Of a stretch of 64,000 nucleotides of DNA, positions 35,043-42,152 are shown piece after piece. Each line of letters begins with the position of its first letter. The stretch's first letter is position 1. The notes under the pieces were generated by a model that was not told the DNA's origin, ran no database searches, and saw only the letters and a program-made list of their open reading frames with translations. Both the position numbers and the translations under genes were made by a program. Source of the DNA: an uncultured bacterium (GTDB lineage: Bacteria; Bacillota; Negativicutes; Veillonellales; Veillonellaceae); the NCBI GenBank assembly GCA_905214495.1, contig CAJMLW010000005.1, forward strand, positions 23,491 to 87,490, read 5' to 3'.

Positions 35043-35065
35043 AACTCGACCTAAAAAGGCCGAGT
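35043..35065 (-). terminator. Leader terminator (attenuator) upstream of purE
   Basis: On the minus strand the arms AAACTCGGCCT and AGGTCGAGTTT pair over 11 bp (one G-U) around a TTTT loop. A run of seven Ts begins at the last bases of the right arm. It lies between the leader peptide stop and the purE ribosome site, so it is an intrinsic terminator inside the operon leader. The stop codon of the leader peptide forms the first bases of the left arm. Confidence 0.85.
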
Positions 35066-35134
35066 TTACGCACTAATAGCGTTAGCAGAAATAGTCATAA
35101 TAGTAACGGATGTTAGGTTCATATGTCTCTTCAT
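35066..35134 (-). CDS. Purine operon leader peptide (22 residues)
   Basis: ATG at 35134, nine bases after AAGGAGG. The product starts MKRHMNLTSVTIMT and ends SANAISA at a TAA. It contains three each of Thr, Ile, Ser and Ala, and no run of one amino acid. It is followed without gap by the attenuator hairpin. A consensus promoter ends only about 25 bases upstream, so the transcript begins just before this peptide. No homologue is known to me. Leader peptide status is inferred from layout. Confidence 0.65.
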   Translation of the reverse strand: MKRHMNLTSVTIMTISANAISA

Positions 35135-35160
35135 GATAACGCCTCCTTATCTGTATCTAA

Positions 35161-35189
35161 ATTGTATCAGACCAATTTGTATCGGTCAA
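35161..35189 (-). promoter_or_regulatory. Promoter of the purE operon
   Basis: On the minus strand TTGACC (35189-35184), a 17-base spacer and TACAAT (35166-35161). This is close to the sigma-70/SigA consensus with ideal spacing. An imperfect GACC...GGTC dyad overlaps the -35 and spacer and could be an operator. Confidence 0.8.
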
Positions 35190-35197
35190 TTATTTTT

Positions 35198-35306
35198 CGA
35201 ATAATAATTATATTAGTTTTTATAATTGTTCATTATGTTCCGAACTATATAATAATTATATTAAAAATTACACAGTATTATACGAATAATAATTATTATG
35301 TACGAA
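35198..35306. promoter_or_regulatory. CGAA motif array upstream of the purE promoter
   Basis: Four CGAA motifs in the same orientation at 35198, 35241, 35283 and 35303, in an otherwise very AT-rich stretch. Spacing is 43, 42 and 20 bp, about four, four and two helical turns. The copy at 35240 reads TTCCGAACTAT, close to the PurBox core CCGAAC of Firmicute PurR, though the flank does not fully match. Candidate activator or repressor sites. Confidence 0.45.
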
Positions 35307-35326
35307 TGTACATTGATAATAAAAAA

Positions 35327-35352
35327 GACTTCCACACATAGGTATGGAAGTC
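35327..35352 (-). terminator. Terminator after the xpt unit
   Basis: Arms GACTTCC and GGAAGTC (extended by CA/TG) followed on the minus strand by TTTTTTAT. It lies 57 bases after the last gene of the xpt unit and separates it from the purE control region. Confidence 0.8.
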
Positions 35353-35408
35353 CCTTGTATTCTATTCCCTATTCACACGATATACTATCTTATAAGGAAT
35401 ATCATATT

Positions 35409-35849
35409 TTATTGTACATTGCTTTCAAAAGCAGCTTTTAAATCGCCAACGGCCTCAGGAATATAATCCACAATCGACGTCATTAAAGCATACATCAACT
35501 CTGGTATAAACTCATCATTAGCACACATGTAGACGCAATCTAAATACAATGTAGAATCTTGTTCATCAATATAGAATTTATAGTTTTTATACATTGCATT
35601 CTCACGATTGATCAATGCATTAATAGCCGCCATATTCTGCGCTGTTACCTTTTCAGGGCCAAGCACTAAACGGATAACACTGTAAATACTATTATCTAAG
35701 ATCACAAACATCGGCATATCCCAAAGTGGTGATTTAATATAGGATCGATATACGACTGTACCGTCTTCATCATCAAAATCTTTGCGCTCAAAAGCCGTTA
35801 CTTCTTCTGCCTTCATAAATTTATCAAAGGCTAATGCTTTAGGATTCAT
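35409..35849 (-). CDS. Hypothetical protein, YbjN-like; tandem paralogue B
   Basis: 146 residues, cytosolic. Similar in plan to its upstream neighbour: an acidic N-terminal part, a VVYRSYIKSPLWDMPMFVILDNSIYSVIRLVLG strand pair, then a helix (AAINALINRENAMYKNYKFYIDEQDSTLYLD) and a C-terminal helix. The two share the pattern V-V-Y-x(n)-P-x-F-V/I-L-D-x-S-x-x-S and Y-K/Y-F/V-x-D-E-x-x-S. A YbjN/secretion-chaperone-like fold is possible, by general impression only. Co-transcribed with xpt. Confidence 0.55.
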   Translation of the reverse strand: MNPKALAFDKFMKAEEVTAFERKDFDDEDGTVVYRSYIKSPLWDMPMFVILDNSIYSVIRLVLGPEKVTAQNMAAINALINRENAMYKNYKFYIDEQDSTLYLDCVYMCANDEFIPELMYALMTSIVDYIPEAVGDLKAAFESNVQ

Positions 35850-35858
35850 ACTAACCTC

Positions 35859-36311
35859 TTATTTTGCTTGTCCTACAATTTTCAAAATTTCTGGATGAAC
35901 TTCATCTAAGTGCGGTTTAATAACCTCTAACATAAGATTAACCAATACTGCCGGTTCAAATGTTTCAGCTGTAGATGGCACAGAAATATCAGTGTAAATA
36001 TTGCTGTCCTCATCATTTACATAATATTTTGTTACTTTAAATTGTTGGTTAAGCTCATTCAATTTAGGCAATACTTTTTTAATGGCTGCATCTGTAATGC
36101 TCGTTGTTGTAACTGCAACACGAATATAAGAGAATACAGAATCATCCAACACGATAAAAACAGGTAAAGAATTACCATGAATTTCTAAACGACCATGGTA
36201 TACAACCGTATTGTATTCATCGCCTTCAATAACATCCTTTGTAAACCATTTATTGCCAGATTTTTCAATGTCCGCTACTAGTACATCAAATTTCTCAGCT
36301 TTTACGTTCAT
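35859..36311 (-). CDS. Hypothetical protein, YbjN-like; tandem paralogue A
   Basis: 150 residues from ATG at 36311, chosen because GAGAGAGG precedes it; a TTG seven codons upstream precedes that site. Plan as in the next gene: TVVYHGRLEIHGNSLPVFIVLDDSVFSYIRVAV, then a helix and VTKYYVNDEDSNIYTDISV. The pair probably arose by tandem duplication and has diverged strongly. No signal peptide or membrane segment. Position 34 bases after xpt suggests one transcript; no function can be assigned. Confidence 0.55.
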   Translation of the reverse strand: MNVKAEKFDVLVADIEKSGNKWFTKDVIEGDEYNTVVYHGRLEIHGNSLPVFIVLDDSVFSYIRVAVTTTSITDAAIKKVLPKLNELNQQFKVTKYYVNDEDSNIYTDISVPSTAETFEPAVLVNLMLEVIKPHLDEVHPEILKIVGQAK

Positions 36312-36344
36312 TATTTCTACCTCTCTCCGCAAAAAACTATAGGA

Positions 36345-36920
36345 CTAGTCCTCTATAAAAACACATTTATTATCTTTAAATTCTTTGATGCGCACTAAGG
36401 ATTCAACACGGAAACCAGCATTTTCTAAGCGTTCACGACCTGGTTGGAAAGACTTTTCAATAGCAATTGCCATACCAACCACTTCATCGCCTGCATCTTT
36501 TACAAGTTTAGCAAGCCCCATAGCTGCTTCACCAGAGGCCAAAAAGTCATCAATAATTAAAACTTTTTCGCCTGCTGGCAAGAATTTTTTAGAAATTGTA
36601 ATATCATAATTTTCTTCTTTTGTATAAGAATATACAACAGAATGATATACATCATCGACCATAAGAATAGATTTTTTCTTACGAGCAAATACTAACGGCA
36701 CGTCTAGTTCAAGAGCAGCCATCAATGCCAAGGCAATACCAGATGCTTCAATGGTAACAATACGTTGAACACCAGCATCACGATAGCGGTCAGCAATTTC
36801 TTTACCAATAGCTTTAAATAAATGTGGATCAATTTGGTGATTCAAAAAACCATCAACTTTTAATACACGATTGTTTAAGACAATACCTTCTTCACGAATG
36901 CGTTGTTTTAATAATTCCAT
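36345..36920 (-). CDS. xpt: Xanthine phosphoribosyltransferase
   Basis: 191 residues, matching the Bacillus-type Xpt. It salvages xanthine with PRPP to XMP. Seen: LKQRIREEGIVLNNRVLKVDGFLNHQIDPHL at the N-terminus, ASGIALALMAALEL, and the PRPP-binding loop VLIIDDFLASGEAAMGLA. Upstream is a promoter with a short leader; I looked for a purine riboswitch there and did not see one. First of three genes in its unit. Confidence 0.92.
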   Translation of the reverse strand: MELLKQRIREEGIVLNNRVLKVDGFLNHQIDPHLFKAIGKEIADRYRDAGVQRIVTIEASGIALALMAALELDVPLVFARKKKSILMVDDVYHSVVYSYTKEENYDITISKKFLPAGEKVLIIDDFLASGEAAMGLAKLVKDAGDEVVGMAIAIEKSFQPGRERLENAGFRVESLVRIKEFKDNKCVFIED

Positions 36921-36950
36921 TTCGTTTTACCTCCGCATAACTATCCTTAA

Positions 36951-36980
36951 ATTTTAACGTAAATCAACGCTTAGGGTCAA
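36951..36980 (-). promoter_or_regulatory. Promoter of xpt
   Basis: On the minus strand TTGACC (36980-36975), an 18-base spacer and TAAAAT (36956-36951). It starts within a few bases of the T run of the preceding terminator. The leader is about 25 bases long and too short for a riboswitch. Confidence 0.65.
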
Positions 36981-36985
36981 CAAAA

Positions 36986-37022
36986 AAACACACTTTATTG
37001 AAAAAAAGAATAAAGTGTGTTT
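36986..37022 (-). terminator. Terminator of the LysR gene
   Basis: Perfect 14-bp arms (AAACACACTTTATT and its complement) around a 9-base loop, followed on the minus strand by seven Ts. It lies just after the stop codon of the LysR gene. Confidence 0.9.
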
Positions 37023-37033
37023 GTAATTCATAT

Positions 37034-37939
37034 TTATAAAACTTTGTCCCGTTTATCTTCACGATTAGTCAATAAATTGGTAAATCTAGCAGCGCCTTCA
37101 GATTGTGGAACGAGACGTGACCGAACAAGTACGATATCTCGCGTTGGCACCGGAATATCTGTATCAATTTTTACGACAGTACCTTCTTGCATTTTTTCTT
37201 GTACCACATTACTTGGCAACATAGAGATTCCCATGTTAATTTCTACAAGGTCGAGGAGAACGTCTACACTACTCAATTCAAAACGCGGTTTACTACAAGC
37301 GCCATGCGTTACTTCATCAAAGAAGGTACGACTAGCTGTTCCCTTTTGTAGTAACAACATAGGCTCACTGAGCAAGCGGCCTTGATCAAAGAATCCTGCC
37401 CCTTTATATTCATGACCGCCCACAAAGATATCTTGGATGCTCGCCAAGGTAGTAACTTCTAACTGTGTATTGCTACGTAAACCTTCATAGTCATTGACCA
37501 CAGCTAACTGTACTTCTTTATTAATGACCATTTCCACACAATCTGGGGACGGTCTGTTTATGATATGCAATCCAATTTGATTTTCTTGCAATTGCCATTT
37601 ATGAAAGTAGGGCAACAAAAAATGACGACATAGCGTATCTGTAGCAGCAATATTCAAGCTTTCGTAAGCTTGATTCACCCGTTCTTGTAATTGCGTAATC
37701 CCATTATCTAGTATGGAAAATGCTTTGGCTACTGTATCGAATAATTCCTTGCCTTCTGGCGTAAATGCTACCGATTTGGTAGTGCGCACAAATAAAGGCA
37801 TTTTTAATTCACCTTCTAATTGTTTGATACTTTGACTAATTGCGGACTGCGAAACACCTAACTCTTTTGCAGCGCGAGAAAATGACAAATACAACCCAAC
37901 TCCTAAAAATGATCTATATAGATCTGCTGATACTGCCAT
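37034..37939 (-). CDS. LysR-family transcription regulator
   Basis: 301 residues. N-terminal winged HTH (FLGVGLYLSFSRAAKELGVSQSAISQSIKQLEGELKMPLFVR, residues 10-52) and a periplasmic-binding-protein-like effector domain (about 92-295). Target unknown. It is divergent from purL with 247 bases between, so purL or a more distant gene may be controlled. A TATACTAATAGTATA palindrome, which contains a T-N11-A core, lies 18 bases upstream of its own start and suggests autoregulation. Confidence 0.88.
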   Translation of the reverse strand: MAVSADLYRSFLGVGLYLSFSRAAKELGVSQSAISQSIKQLEGELKMPLFVRTTKSVAFTPEGKELFDTVAKAFSILDNGITQLQERVNQAYESLNIAATDTLCRHFLLPYFHKWQLQENQIGLHIINRPSPDCVEMVINKEVQLAVVNDYEGLRSNTQLEVTTLASIQDIFVGGHEYKGAGFFDQGRLLSEPMLLLQKGTASRTFFDEVTHGACSKPRFELSSVDVLLDLVEINMGISMLPSNVVQEKMQEGTVVKIDTDIPVPTRDIVLVRSRLVPQSEGAARFTNLLTNREDKRDKVL

Positions 37940-37956
37940 TTTATCCTCCTCTGTTA

Positions 37957-37971
37957 TATACTAATAGTATA
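37957..37971. promoter_or_regulatory. Putative LysR binding palindrome
   Basis: TATACTAATAGTATA, a perfect 7-1-7 dyad containing a T-N11-A LysR-type core. It overlaps the likely -10 region of the LysR gene, consistent with negative autoregulation. Confidence 0.5.
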
Positions 37972-38107
37972 GTAATACATTATTAATATTCTACTTTTTA
38001 CGCAAAACAAGATACTATTGTTACAGTTTATGAAATTTTGGTCTTATGACCTTCATGAAAACTTCATATTTATAAGTAGCATTAATTTTTATATAAGTAA
38101 GATTATC

Positions 38108-38136
38108 TTTACTTATAAGTCTAGACCGACTATACT
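38108..38136 (+). promoter_or_regulatory. Promoter of purL
   Basis: TTTACT (38108-38113), a 17-base spacer, TATACT (38131-38136). The spacer holds AGTC...GACT and TCTAGA short dyads. The leader to purL is about 45 bases with no terminator hairpin, unlike the purE leader. Confidence 0.6.
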
Positions 38137-38186
38137 AATCTTGTCAACACCAGAACTCATTTATTCTGCATATTACAGGAGGCTAT

Positions 38187-41100
38187 ATGGCTATTCAACG
38201 ACTATTTGTAAGAAAACGTGATGCTTTCGCTAATGAAGCAGCACATGTATTAGCTACATTACAGCAAGAATTACATGTACCAGCTACAGCCGTACAAATC
38301 TATGAACGTTATGATGTAGAAAATCTTAGCGATGACGCATTACAAAAAGCTAAACATTTGATTTTTTCTGAACCACCTGTTGATTTAGTAGCAGAAACAT
38401 TAGATATTCCAGCAAATGCATTTGTCTTTGCTATCGAATATGTACCAGGACAATACGATCAACGTGCAGACAGTGCAGAGCAATGTATTTCTATGCTCAC
38501 ACTTACAACAGGTCATACCGTTCGTTGTGCAAGAGTATTTGTCATAGAAGGTACTTTTACAGACGAAGAAAAAGAATCAATCAAACAATATTACATCAAT
38601 CCTGTTGATTCTAGAGAAGCAAGTCTAGAGTTACCTGATACCTTGGCACTTAAACTAGAAGAGCCAGAAGATGTAGCTATCATCGACGGTTTTACAGAAA
38701 TGTCAGACGATGCACTACAAGATATGATTAGCGAATATGGACTCGCTATGACATTGGCAGATATCAAATTAATTCAAAAGCAATACAAGAATGTAGAAAA
38801 ACGCAATCCAACGATTACAGAAATTCGCTTATTCGATACATATTGGTCCGACCATTGCCGCCATACTACATTTATGACAGAGTTAACGGATATTACTATC
38901 GAAGAGAGTCGTTTCACAGAACCAATCAAGGAAGCACTAGAAGAATATACTGAAGGTCGCAATTTGTTATATACAACTAAGGTGAAAGCTCGTTCTCTCA
39001 TGGATATGGCCAAATTAGCTGTAAAAGAATTGCGTCATGCAGGCGGTCTTACTAATCTTGATGAATCGGAAGAAATCAATGCATGTACCATCATCGTTCC
39101 CGTTGATGTAGATGGTAAAGAAGAAGAATGGCTCTTGCTATTCAAAAACGAAACTCACAATCACCCAACTGAAATCGAACCTTTTGGTGGCGCGGCTACA
39201 TGTCTTGGCGGTTGTATCCGCGATCCTCTTAGTGGCCGTTCTTACGTATATCAAGCTATGCGCATCACTGGTAGCGGAGACCCTTATACACCACTAGCCG
39301 ATACACTAGAAGGCAAACTACCACAAAAGAAAATTACTGTTGAAGCCGCACGTGGCTATTCCTCCTATGGTAACCAAATCGGCCTTGCTACTGGCGAAGT
39401 TAAAGAATACTATCATCCAGGTTATGTGGCAAAACGCATGGAAATTGGCGCCGTTATCGGTGCTGCTCCGCGCAATCAAGTGCGACGCGAAGTACCAACA
39501 CCAGGTGATATCATCGTACTACTCGGTGGTAAAACAGGTCGTGATGGCTGCGGTGGTGCTACAGGTTCTTCTAAGGAACATACATTAGAATCTCTCGCTA
39601 CATGTGGTGCAGAGGTTCAAAAAGGCAATGCCCTTATAGAACGTAAAATTCAACGCCTATTCCGTCGTCCTGAGGTAACAACACTCATTAAACGTTGTAA
39701 TGACTTTGGTGCTGGCGGTGTTTCCGTAGCCATCGGCGAACTAACAGATGGCGTTACCATCAACCTTGACTTAGTACCTAAAAAATACGACGGTCTCGAT
39801 GGTACAGAACTCGCTATTTCCGAATCCCAAGAACGTATGGCTTGCGTCATTGCACCAGCTGATGTGGATGCATTTATGAAGTATTGCGATGAAGAAAACC
39901 TTGAGTGTACAATCGTTGCTGATGTAACAGATACAAATCGTCTCATCATGACATGGCGCGGAGAGACTATTGTCGATATCAGTCGTGACTTCTTAAATAC
40001 AAATGGTGCTAGTCAACAACAAGAAGCCGTAGTGACAGCTCCTACAGAAAAATCATATTTCCGCCGTGGTTCTGCAAGTGCCGACAACTTTAAAGAACAA
40101 TGGCTCAATGCAGTATCTACATTAAACACTGCTTCTCAACAAGGACTCGCAGAACGCTTTGATAGCACAGTTGGGGCCAATACAGTGCTCATGCCATTTG
40201 GTGGTAAATATCAAAAAACACCTACCCAAGGTATGGTGGCAAAATTACCAGTTCTTCACGGTGAAACAACAACTGCTAGTATCATGACACATGGCTTTGT
40301 ACCTGAATTGTCCGCTTGGAGTCCATACCATGGCGCACAATATGCCGTGCTTTTATCCGTTGCAAAACTTGTGGCACTCGGTGGTCGTCGTCAAGATGCA
40401 TACCTTACTTTACAAGAATACTTTGAACGTTTACACTCCAAAGAATCTTGGGGTAAACCGGTAGCAGCACTTCTAGGTGCTTACAAAGCGCAAAAAGAAC
40501 TTGAGATTGGTGCCATTGGCGGCAAAGATTCTATGAGTGGTACATTTATGGATTTAACAGTGCCTCCTACCCTCGTATCCTTCGCAGCGGTAACAGCTCC
40601 TGTTAAAAATATTGTAAGCCAAGATTTAAAAGGTCCTAACCATCGACTCGTATACTTTGATGTACCTCGTACGTACAACGATACACCTGACTGGGATCAC
40701 TTCAAAGAAAATTGTGATATCTTACAAGAGGAAATTGAAAAAGGCCGCATATACTCTGCCTATGTAGTAGACCAAGGTGGCATCCCTGAAGCAGTTTCCA
40801 AAATGGCTCTCGGCAATAAAATTGGCGTTAAGTTCGACAAATATGCAGAACGAGCTATTTTCCAACCAGCTATTGGTTCTTTCATCGTAGAAGTAGATAT
40901 TACAGCGGTTAACCATTTACTTGAATTGTCCGACGTTCGCGTTATTGCAGTTACCCAAGACAAACCTGTCATCGAATGGAACGACCAATCTGTAACACTT
41001 GATGAAATCGAAAAAGCATACGAAAAACCGTTAGCTGATATATTCCCATTGGAAGCAAAATCCGGTACTGGTGAAGCGGTAGCTTACATTCACGATCAAC

Positions 41101-41930
41101 ACGCAAAACCTCGTAGTACCTCCTTAGGTGCTAAACCAAAGGTACTTATCCCTGTATTCCCTGGCACTAACTGTGAATTCGATTCCGCTCGTGCTTTTGA
41201 ACGAGCTGGTGCTATTGCAGACATCGTACTGATTCGCAATCAAACGCCAGAACAATTAAAAGAATCTATTGACGTAATCAAAGCTAAATTAGCAGAGTCT
41301 CAAATTCTTATGTTCCCTGGTGGATTTAGCGGCGGCGACGAACCAGATGGGTCTGGTAAATTCATGGCCACCCTATTCCGCAACCCATATCTTGCAGACG
41401 GCCTCGAAAACCTACTTTATAAACAAGATGGTCTAGTTCTCGGTATCTGTAACGGTTTCCAAGCATTGATTAAATTAGGTCTATTGCCTGGTGGCCATAT
41501 TGAAACATTAACGGCAGATCACCCTACCTTGACATACAATACCATTGGGCGCCACGTATCCCGTATGGCCAACACTAAGGTTATTTCTACAAAATCTCCT
41601 TGGATGTGTGAAGCTAAGGCTGGCGAAATTTATACAGTTCCTATTTCTCATGGTGAAGGTCGCTTTATTGCCTCCCCACAACAAGTATTGGAATTCAATA
41701 AAACTGGTCAAATTGCTACACAATATATTGACTTTGATGGCATTGCATCCATGGATGGGCGCTTTAATCCTAACCAATCCGTAGCTGCTATCGAAGGCAT
41801 TTATAGCCCTGATGGCCGCGTATTTGGTAAAATGGCACACTCCGAACGCTGTGGTGCAGATATTAGTAAAAATATTCCAGGCAACTTAGAAATGCCAATC
41901 TTCACATCCGGCGTAAAATACTTTAAATAA
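38187..41930 (+). CDS. purL: Phosphoribosylformylglycinamidine synthase, large fused form
   Basis: 1247 residues, the long form in which synthetase and glutaminase are fused, so no purQ or purS is needed. Seen: ETHNHPTEIEPFGGAATCLGGCIRDPLSGR, GGKTGRDGCGGATGSSKEHT, NDFGAGGVSVAIGEL and the second half IGAIGGKDSMSGTF. The C-terminal class I glutaminase has FPGTNCEFDSARAF, the catalytic Cys in VLGICNGFQALIKLGLLPGG, and SHGEGRF. It starts behind AGGAGG. It is transcribed away from the rest of the pathway genes. Confidence 0.97.
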   Translation: MAIQRLFVRKRDAFANEAAHVLATLQQELHVPATAVQIYERYDVENLSDDALQKAKHLIFSEPPVDLVAETLDIPANAFVFAIEYVPGQYDQRADSAEQCISMLTLTTGHTVRCARVFVIEGTFTDEEKESIKQYYINPVDSREASLELPDTLALKLEEPEDVAIIDGFTEMSDDALQDMISEYGLAMTLADIKLIQKQYKNVEKRNPTITEIRLFDTYWSDHCRHTTFMTELTDITIEESRFTEPIKEALEEYTEGRNLLYTTKVKARSLMDMAKLAVKELRHAGGLTNLDESEEINACTIIVPVDVDGKEEEWLLLFKNETHNHPTEIEPFGGAATCLGGCIRDPLSGRSYVYQAMRITGSGDPYTPLADTLEGKLPQKKITVEAARGYSSYGNQIGLATGEVKEYYHPGYVAKRMEIGAVIGAAPRNQVRREVPTPGDIIVLLGGKTGRDGCGGATGSSKEHTLESLATCGAEVQKGNALIERKIQRLFRRPEVTTLIKRCNDFGAGGVSVAIGELTDGVTINLDLVPKKYDGLDGTELAISESQERMACVIAPADVDAFMKYCDEENLECTIVADVTDTNRLIMTWRGETIVDISRDFLNTNGASQQQEAVVTAPTEKSYFRRGSASADNFKEQWLNAVSTLNTASQQGLAERFDSTVGANTVLMPFGGKYQKTPTQGMVAKLPVLHGETTTASIMTHGFVPELSAWSPYHGAQYAVLLSVAKLVALGGRRQDAYLTLQEYFERLHSKESWGKPVAALLGAYKAQKELEIGAIGGKDSMSGTFMDLTVPPTLVSFAAVTAPVKNIVSQDLKGPNHRLVYFDVPRTYNDTPDWDHFKENCDILQEEIEKGRIYSAYVVDQGGIPEAVSKMALGNKIGVKFDKYAERAIFQPAIGSFIVEVDITAVNHLLELSDVRVIAVTQDKPVIEWNDQSVTLDEIEKAYEKPLADIFPLEAKSGTGEAVAYIHDQHAKPRSTSLGAKPKVLIPVFPGTNCEFDSARAFERAGAIADIVLIRNQTPEQLKESIDVIKAKLAESQILMFPGGFSGGDEPDGSGKFMATLFRNPYLADGLENLLYKQDGLVLGICNGFQALIKLGLLPGGHIETLTADHPTLTYNTIGRHVSRMANTKVISTKSPWMCEAKAGEIYTVPISHGEGRFIASPQQVLEFNKTGQIATQYIDFDGIASMDGRFNPNQSVAAIEGIYSPDGRVFGKMAHSERCGADISKNIPGNLEMPIFTSGVKYFK

Positions 41931-41933
41931 TCT

Positions 41934-41963
41934 ATATGGCCCATTCTTCGGAATGGGCTATAT
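41934..41963 (+). terminator. Terminator of purL
   Basis: ATATGGCCCATTC and GAATGGGCTATAT arms around a TTCG tetraloop (one G-U pair), just after the purL stop. The T run is short (TTTAC). Confidence 0.8.
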
Positions 41964-41968
41964 TTACA

Positions 41969-42003
41969 AACTTTCACAATACACATTCTAATATGTGAAA
42001 GTT
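41969..42003. promoter_or_regulatory. Inverted repeat upstream of flavodiiron gene
   Basis: Perfect 10-bp arms AACTTTCACA and TGTGAAAGTT with a 15-base spacer. It lies about 35 bases upstream of the putative -35, a usual place for an activator or redox regulator site. It is not followed by a T run. Confidence 0.5.
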
Positions 42004-42025
42004 ATCACAGTTATAACACATTGAC

Positions 42026-42067
42026 ATATATCGATATATTGATTTTTTTCGAAAAAAACTGTATTAT
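42026..42067 (+). promoter_or_regulatory. Promoter with two palindromes, flavodiiron gene
   Basis: -35 TTGATT (42039-42044), 17-base spacer, -10 TATTAT (42062-42067). Perfect palindromes ATATATCGATATAT (42026-42039) and a 16-bp T7-CG-A7 (42043-42058) have centres 18 bp apart, both on a TCGA core. The second covers the spacer, so a repressor there would block RNA polymerase. Confidence 0.55.
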
Positions 42068-42152
42068 AAGATGTCAACATAATTAATTAAACCGTCATCA
42101 CATGGATGAGGTTAGTTATGTATATACATATGTGTAAGGAAAGGATATTACT

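Noticed and set aside
36921..36985. Possible purine riboswitch upstream of xpt
   Set aside because: The leader between promoter and start is about 25 bases, and no G-box pairing or downstream terminator is present.
38018..38221. Plus-strand frame before purL
   Set aside because: It overlaps the purL promoter and start and has no ribosome site or recognisable product.
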